A stretch of DNA of 64,000 nucleotides, from the NCBI RefSeq assembly GCF_036924715.1, contig NZ_JAZHSB010000001.1, positions 3,773,001 through 3,837,000 on the forward strand, read 5' to 3'. Below are positions 59,796 through 64,000 of the stretch, in pieces. The notes beneath the pieces were generated by a model. The model was given only the letters and a program-made list of their open reading frames with translations. It was not told where the DNA came from and ran no database searches. Position 1 is the first letter of the stretch. Each line of letters starts with the position of its first letter. This DNA is from Bradyrhizobium sp. AZCC 1721. GTDB lineage: Bacteria; Pseudomonadota; Alphaproteobacteria; Rhizobiales; Xanthobacteraceae. The position numbers were made by a program, and so were the translations under genes.

Positions 59796-60494
59796 TTATT
59801 TCTTCGTCGCGGCGTAGCGCGCCTTGGTCTCGGCGTTCATCGGATAGAGGCCGGGCAATGCCGCGCCGTTGTTCACCTCGTTGACGATCCAGGCTTCCAT
59901 CCGTTCCTGCTCCGGCCCTTCGGCCAGCACATGGTCGAGCAGGGCCTGCGGGATCAGCACGGCACCGTCCTGGTCGGCGACGACGATGTCGTTCGGGAAC
60001 ACCGCGACTCCGCCGCAGCCGATCGGCTCGCCCCAGCCCACGAAGGTCAACCCCGCCACGGAAGGCGGCGCGGCGAAGCCGTCGCACCAGACCGGGAGAT
60101 TGGTGCCGAGCACGCCTTCGACATCGCGCACCACGCCATCGGTGATCAGCGCCGCAACGCCGCGCTTGACCATGCGGGCGCAGAGGATGTCGCCGAAGAT
60201 GCCGGCATCAGAGATGCCCATGGCATCGACCACGGCGATGCAGCCTTTCGGCATGGCTTCAATCGCGGTGCGGGTCGAAATCGGCGACGACCAGGATTCA
60301 GGCGTGGCGAGATCCTCGCGCGCGGGCACGAAGCGCAGCGTGAAGGCCGGTCCGACCAGCCGCGGCTGCCCCGGCCGCAGCGGCTTGGTGCCGCGCATCC
60401 AGACGTTTCGCAGGCCCTTCTTGAGCAGCACGGTGGTGATGGTGGCGGTCGAGACGCCGGACAGGGTTGCGATGGCTTCGGGGGACAGGGACAT
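59796..60494 (-). CDS. RraA-like / HMG-type aldolase family protein
   Basis: 232 residues. Features: LSGVSTATITTVLLKKGLRN, AIEAMPKGCIAVVDAMG, FGDILCARMVKRGVAALITD, GVVRDVEGV (substrate-binding Arg-Asp) and GGVAVFPNDIVVADQDGAVL. The RraA fold includes RNase E regulators and 4-hydroxy-4-methyl-2-oxoglutarate aldolases; members with this GVVRD motif in catabolic settings are usually aldolases or decarboxylases. Pairs with the downstream cupin. Substrate uncertain. Confidence 0.85.
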   Translation of the reverse strand: MSLSPEAIATLSGVSTATITTVLLKKGLRNVWMRGTKPLRPGQPRLVGPAFTLRFVPAREDLATPESWSSPISTRTAIEAMPKGCIAVVDAMGISDAGIFGDILCARMVKRGVAALITDGVVRDVEGVLGTNLPVWCDGFAAPPSVAGLTFVGWGEPIGCGGVAVFPNDIVVADQDGAVLIPQALLDHVLAEGPEQERMEAWIVNEVNNGAALPGLYPMNAETKARYAATKK

Positions 60495-60720
60495 CTGGAA
60501 TGCAGGCTCCGGAGGATAGGTGAAAGGTAGCGCATCTTGCGAAGCGCAGACATCGCGTCAAGGGTCGGTGGAAAGAAGCGCGATCATAACATCTTATCGT
60601 CGGACTGCAGATTAATTTATTGAACTTACTGGCGGATTTCGCGCGAAGCGAATTCCACTCGCGTCCAAAACACGCTAGAGGTTGAGGCTAGCATGAGAGC
60701 TGCGAGACAGTTTAGAGGCC

Positions 60721-61452
60721 ATGGCCGCAACGCTATCCCCGCCCCGCCTGTTGCTGAGTGGCGACAGCGCCATCACGGTGGAATTCAGCCGCAACATTGA
60801 CGATGCCGCCAACCGGCGGGTGCTGGCGCTCGACCGTGCGCTGGCTGCTCAACCCATCGCAGGCGTCACCGAGACGGTGCCGACCTATCGTTCGTTGCTG
60901 GTCCACTACGATCCGGTCCAGATCGGTTTCGACAAGCTTGGTGAAAGGATTCTCGCGCTCGCGCAGCTCCCGGTACCGGCGACGACAAAAACCCGGCGCT
61001 GGCGCATTCCGGTCGTTTATGGCGGCGAGCACGGCATCGACCTCGAGGGCGTCGCAAAAACCCTCAACACCACGCCTGAGGAGATCGTGGCGCGGCACGT
61101 CGCCGGCGACTACCGGGTCGCGATGATCGGCTTTACGCCCGGCTGGTCCTATCTCAGCGGGCTTGCGGATAGCCTACATATGCCGCGGCGGCAAAATCCG
61201 CGTTTGCTGACGCCGGCCGGCACCATCTCGATTGGTGGGGTGCAGACCGGCGTACAGTGTCTCGCTGGCCCGAGCGGCTGGCATCTTCTGGGGCGGACAG
61301 CCGTTCGCACCTACCAGCTTCACCGCGATCCGATTTTTTTGCTGGAGCCCGGCGACAACGTCACCTTCACGTCCGTCGATGCCAAGACATTTGCGGAGCA
61401 GGATCGCGCCGCCGAAGCCGGCGAAGTCATTGCCGAGCAGATCGCCACATGA
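60721..61452 (+). CDS. pxpB: 5-oxoprolinase subunit PxpB
   Basis: 243 residues of the KipI/PxpB family: LLLSGDSAITVEFSRNIDDA at the start, TYRSLLVHYDPVQIGFDKLG, RRWRIPVVYGGEHGIDLEGV, MIGFTPGWSYLSGLADSL, TPAGTISIGGVQTGVQCLAG and GWHLLGRTAVRTYQLH. With PxpA and PxpC it forms the ATP-dependent 5-oxoprolinase that opens pyroglutamate to glutamate. It overlaps pxpC by four bases. Start is ATG after GAGGCC. Confidence 0.92.
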   Translation: MAATLSPPRLLLSGDSAITVEFSRNIDDAANRRVLALDRALAAQPIAGVTETVPTYRSLLVHYDPVQIGFDKLGERILALAQLPVPATTKTRRWRIPVVYGGEHGIDLEGVAKTLNTTPEEIVARHVAGDYRVAMIGFTPGWSYLSGLADSLHMPRRQNPRLLTPAGTISIGGVQTGVQCLAGPSGWHLLGRTAVRTYQLHRDPIFLLEPGDNVTFTSVDAKTFAEQDRAAEAGEVIAEQIAT

Positions 61453-62504
61453 GCAAGCTCGTCATTGCATCGATCGGCCCGGCGAGTTCGGTACAGGACG
61501 GCGGACGTCCCGGCGCCCAGCGCTACGGCCTGGTGCCGAGTGGCGCAATGGATCGGCTGGCGCTGGCGGCAGCGAACACGCTGGTTGGCAATGAGCCGTT
61601 CACGGCGGCCGTCGAAATCGGCCCGTTCGGGGCAAAATTTACCGCGCGCGGCGCTGCCGTGCGCGTGGCGCTGACGGGAGCCCCGCGCAACGCCGATATC
61701 GCCGGCCGCGCCGTGGCACCGGATACATCCGCAACCATCGCCGATGGCGAGACGCTGACGCTCGGCTTTGCCCGCGGCGGCGCGTTCAGCTATCTCGCGA
61801 TTGAAGGCGGCATTTCCGGCGAGCCGATGTTCGGCAGCCTGGCCGTCAATGCGCGCGCAGGCCTCGGTAGCCCCTATCCTCGCCCACTGCAGGCCGGCGA
61901 CGAGCTACCGGCGAAGGCCGCTAGCGGCGCGGTGGAACGGCGGATCGAATTGCCGGTGGCAACCGACGCGCCGATCCGCATGGTCTGGGGTCCACAGGAC
62001 GACGAATTCACCGATGAGACCAAAAAGCTGTTTGTCGACAGCGAATGGAGGATATCGGCGACCAGCGACCGCATGGGCTACCGGCTTGAAGGCCCCACCC
62101 TCAAGCACCTCCACGGCCATAACATTGTCTCCGACGGCACCGTCAACGGCAGCCTGCAGGTGCCCGGTAATGGCCAGCCGATCGTGCTGATGCCGGACCG
62201 CGGCACCAGCGGCGGCTATCCCAAGATCGCAACGGTGATTTCGGCCGACCTCGGGCGATTGGCACAGATCCCCGCCGGGCACGCCTTTCGCTTTCGCGCC
62301 GTCACCATGGCGGAAGCGCAGGCCGAAACGCGCAAGTTTGCGGAACTGTTGCGCACCCTGCCTGAGCGGCTGCGCGCAATCGAAAGCGTTGATCTCAACA
62401 TCGACGCCCTGCACGATGCCAATGTCGCGGGCCACGCCGTTAGCGCGGTCGATGCCGGAACCTGGCACGCGGTATCGACGGCCGACATAGCGGGCCCGGA
62501 CTGA
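61449..62504 (+). CDS. pxpC: 5-oxoprolinase subunit PxpC
   Basis: 351 residues of the KipA/PxpC family: LVIASIGPASSVQDGGRPGA, QRYGLVPSGAMDRLALAAAN, FSYLAIEGGISGEPMFGSLA, AVNARAGLGSPYPRPLQAGD, RMVWGPQDDEFTDETKKLF and LMPDRGTSGGYPKIATVISA. The 4-base ATGA overlap with pxpB shows translational coupling. It assembles with PxpB. The chain ends at 62504, 34 bases before pxpA. Confidence 0.92.
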   Translation: MSKLVIASIGPASSVQDGGRPGAQRYGLVPSGAMDRLALAAANTLVGNEPFTAAVEIGPFGAKFTARGAAVRVALTGAPRNADIAGRAVAPDTSATIADGETLTLGFARGGAFSYLAIEGGISGEPMFGSLAVNARAGLGSPYPRPLQAGDELPAKAASGAVERRIELPVATDAPIRMVWGPQDDEFTDETKKLFVDSEWRISATSDRMGYRLEGPTLKHLHGHNIVSDGTVNGSLQVPGNGQPIVLMPDRGTSGGYPKIATVISADLGRLAQIPAGHAFRFRAVTMAEAQAETRKFAELLRTLPERLRAIESVDLNIDALHDANVAGHAVSAVDAGTWHAVSTADIAGPD

Positions 62505-62538
62505 CCATCAATCCACTCACGAGAAGCGGACGGACAAC

Positions 62539-63309
62539 ATGACAACCATCGACCTCAATTGCGATCTCGGCGAAGGATTTGGCGCGTGGGAAATGGGCAA
62601 TGACGCCGCGATGATCGAGCTTGCGACGTCGGTGAACGTCGCCTGCGGCTTTCATGCCGGCGATCCCGACATCATGCGCCGCACGGTCGAACTGGCGAAA
62701 GCGCGCGGCGTCTCGGTCGGCGCGCATCCTGGATATCGCGACCTGCACGGCTTCGGCCGGCGGCCGATCCCGGGCCTCAAGTCTTCGGAGATCGAGAACC
62801 TCATCGCCTACCAGATCGGTGCGCTGCAGGCGATTGCGACCGCGGCCGGTTACAAGGTTACCCACGTCAAGGCGCATGGCGCGCTCTCCAACGTCGCCTG
62901 CGAGGACGACACGACGGCGAAAGCGATCGCCAACGGTATCAAGGCGGTCGATCCCAATCTGATTTTTGTGGTGCTCGCCAATTCCAAGCTGGTGCAGGCG
63001 GGCGAGGCCGCCAATTTGCCGATGGTGCACGAGGTGTTCGCCGACCGCGCCTATGAGGACAACGGCTCGCTGGTGTCGCGCAAGAAGCCCGGCGCCGTGC
63101 TGCATGATGCGAAACAAATCGCCGATCGCGTGGTGCGGATGGTGCAGGACGGCGCGGTGGTGTCGGTCACCGGCAAGGTAATCAAGATGCGCACCGACAC
63201 CGTCTGCATTCATGGCGACACGCCGGGCGCCGTCGATATCGCACGCGGCGTTCGTCAGGCGTTGAAGGATGCAGGGATTACGGTCGCGCCGTTCAAGACG
63301 GCACGTTGA
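62539..63309 (+). CDS. pxpA: 5-oxoprolinase subunit PxpA (LamB/YcsF)
   Basis: 256 residues. TTIDLNCDLGEGFGAWEMGN, VNVACGFHAGDPDIMRRTVE, GVSVGAHPGYRDLHGFGRRP, HVKAHGALSNVACEDDTTAK, and VHEVFADRAYEDNGSLVSRK are the LamB/YcsF signatures, and GDTPGAVDIARGVRQALKDA closes it. The protein binds 5-oxoproline and, with PxpBC, cleaves it to glutamate. GGAC or GAAGC lies before the ATG. The three genes make one operon. Confidence 0.94.
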   Translation: MTTIDLNCDLGEGFGAWEMGNDAAMIELATSVNVACGFHAGDPDIMRRTVELAKARGVSVGAHPGYRDLHGFGRRPIPGLKSSEIENLIAYQIGALQAIATAAGYKVTHVKAHGALSNVACEDDTTAKAIANGIKAVDPNLIFVVLANSKLVQAGEAANLPMVHEVFADRAYEDNGSLVSRKKPGAVLHDAKQIADRVVRMVQDGAVVSVTGKVIKMRTDTVCIHGDTPGAVDIARGVRQALKDAGITVAPFKTAR

Positions 63310-63311
63310 TC

Positions 63312-63464
63312 TCAGAACGGATGGACCGACAGCGTACCGAACACGATGGCGGCAATGAGCGCGAACGCGCTGTAGAGCGCGGCGGTGTGAAAGCCGGTGC
63401 CGGAACGGCGGGACACCGAGCGTGCGTAAAGGTGCAGGCGGGCTTCCGCCGATAGTTCGCGCAT
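63312..63464 (-). CDS. Small membrane protein, 50 aa
   Basis: ATG at 63464 has GGAGATCG upstream. Product: MRELSAEARLHLYARSVSRR then a helix HTAALYSAFALIAAIVFGTL and SVHPF. It is a single-pass small protein with a basic N-terminus (cytosolic) by the positive-inside rule. Convergent with pxpA, overlapping none. Function unknown. Confidence 0.65.
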   Translation of the reverse strand: MRELSAEARLHLYARSVSRRSGTGFHTAALYSAFALIAAIVFGTLSVHPF

Positions 63465-63643
63465 GGTCGATCTCCAACGCAGCATGGAGTGCATATGGAA
63501 TATCGATCGCGCACCGATGCAAGATATCCGCCGAAATAGCGATAGGGGCGCTCCGGCGCGCTCCATTTCGAGGGGAAATTTCCCTTCTTTCCGACCAGAG
63601 CGAGAATTTTATTCGGGCCGATTTGAGGGGGTTGGAGCCCGGA

Positions 63644-64000
63644 TTAGTAAACGTCCTGCTGGAACCGGCCTTTTTTCTTGAGTTCCCCGACGAAGCTGAC
63701 GGCCTCGTCGGTAGTTCGGGCGCCGAATTGGGCGACGATGTCGACCAGCGCGCGCTCGACGTCCTTGGCCATCCGCTTGGCATCCCCGCAGATGTAGACA
63801 TGGGCGCCTTCGGCAAGCCAGGTCCATACCTCGCGGCCAACCTCGCGCATGCGGTCCTGTACGTAAAATTTCTTGTTGCCATCGCGCGACCACGCCAGTG
63901 ACAACCGCGTCAAGAGGCCCGACGTCTTCATCGCATTGAGTTCGTCGGCATAGAAGAAGTCGCAATCGCTGCGCTGATGGCCGAAGAACAGCCAGTTCTT
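63644..64000 (-). CDS. CysJ/P450-reductase-like flavoprotein, C-terminal end (5' part outside window)
   Basis: From base 64000 leftward: NWLFFGHQRSDCDFFYADEL (the FNR NADPH-binding loop), KTSGLLTRLSLAWSRDGNKK, FYVQDRMREVGREVWTWLAE, GAHVYICGDAKRMAKDVERA (pyrophosphate-binding CGD) and the ending IVAQFGARTTDEAVSFVGEL. These belong to the NADPH:flavin reductase domain of sulfite reductase flavoprotein or a bifunctional nitrate/sulfite reductase. The chain terminates in KKKGRFQQDVY, a usual end for this family. Only 119 codons are in the window. Confidence 0.88.
   Translation of the reverse strand, partial: KNWLFFGHQRSDCDFFYADELNAMKTSGLLTRLSLAWSRDGNKKFYVQDRMREVGREVWTWLAEGAHVYICGDAKRMAKDVERALVDIVAQFGARTTDEAVSFVGELKKKGRFQQDVY

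Noticed and set aside
1..64000. CRISPR arrays and complete insertion sequences
   Set aside because: No regularly spaced direct repeats and no transposase frames were seen in the window.

Overview
The window looks like a chromosomal segment of an alphaproteobacterium of the Bradyrhizobium/Rhodopseudomonas kind. The evidence is high GC with strong third-position GC, AGGAGG-like ribosome binding sites, and a set of genes typical of that group: CcoS/FixI, Bug-type and UgpC-type transporters, DUF1236, DUF3147, DUF3309, CsbD, TreT, phasin, and a Pat-type acetyltransferase. The species call is an inference from gene content. Most of the window is ordinary metabolism and stress functions, but an unusual number of genes are interrupted. 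Some are single-base indels in otherwise intact genes, which may be sequencing errors. Others are clear long-term decay.

Region by region. 1-810: an SRAP (YedK-like) protein running off the left edge and a small conserved protein. 1126-8177: a compact set of GTP cyclohydrolase II, RibD-type reductase, a divergent 6-pyruvoyl-tetrahydropterin-synthase-like protein, a zinc-type alcohol dehydrogenase (frameshifted), a glycosyltransferase, a methyltransferase and a DMT-family transporter. Together they read as a pathway for a GTP-derived (flavin- or pterin-like) compound that is reduced, glycosylated, methylated and perhaps moved across the membrane. 8178-27405: a stress and osmoprotection region with SDR, glycosyltransferase, trehalose synthase TreT, CsbD, DUF3309, DUF1236, a FAD/Rieske oxidoreductase, a HAD phosphatase, membrane proteins, a ROK-type kinase whose motifs are in circularly permuted order, two DUF3147 proteins with a cupin, and BrkB/YihY. 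It also contains decayed copies of DUF892, NudK-like Nudix, SIR2 and DUF2269 genes. 27879-33519: a small integrated element (five or six accessory genes, an excisionase-like HTH protein, a divergent regulator, a tyrosine integrase) next to tRNA-Ser(UGA). 33690-42472: DUF2934, CcoS with a fixI remnant, a truncated universal stress protein, a Pat-like acetyltransferase, phasin, and a CHAD / kinase-ATPase / alcohol dehydrogenase operon, a group often found among low-oxygen genes.

42848-48202: a class III aminotransferase, a DsbA-like thiol oxidoreductase, a Bug-type solute-binding protein, a PilZ protein, an acyl-CoA-dehydrogenase-fold flavoenzyme and a VOC protein. 48497-49264: an LTXXQ (Spy-like) periplasmic protein. 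49722-56638: a carbohydrate-type ABC importer (binding protein frameshifted, two permeases, UgpC-type ATPase) followed by a D-2-hydroxyacid dehydrogenase and an amidase, which look like one catabolic operon. 56756-60494: small and hypothetical proteins, DUF1993, DUF2147, a cupin and an RraA-like protein. 60721-63309: pxpB-pxpC-pxpA, the 5-oxoprolinase complex. The right edge carries the C-terminal end of a CysJ-like flavoprotein reductase.
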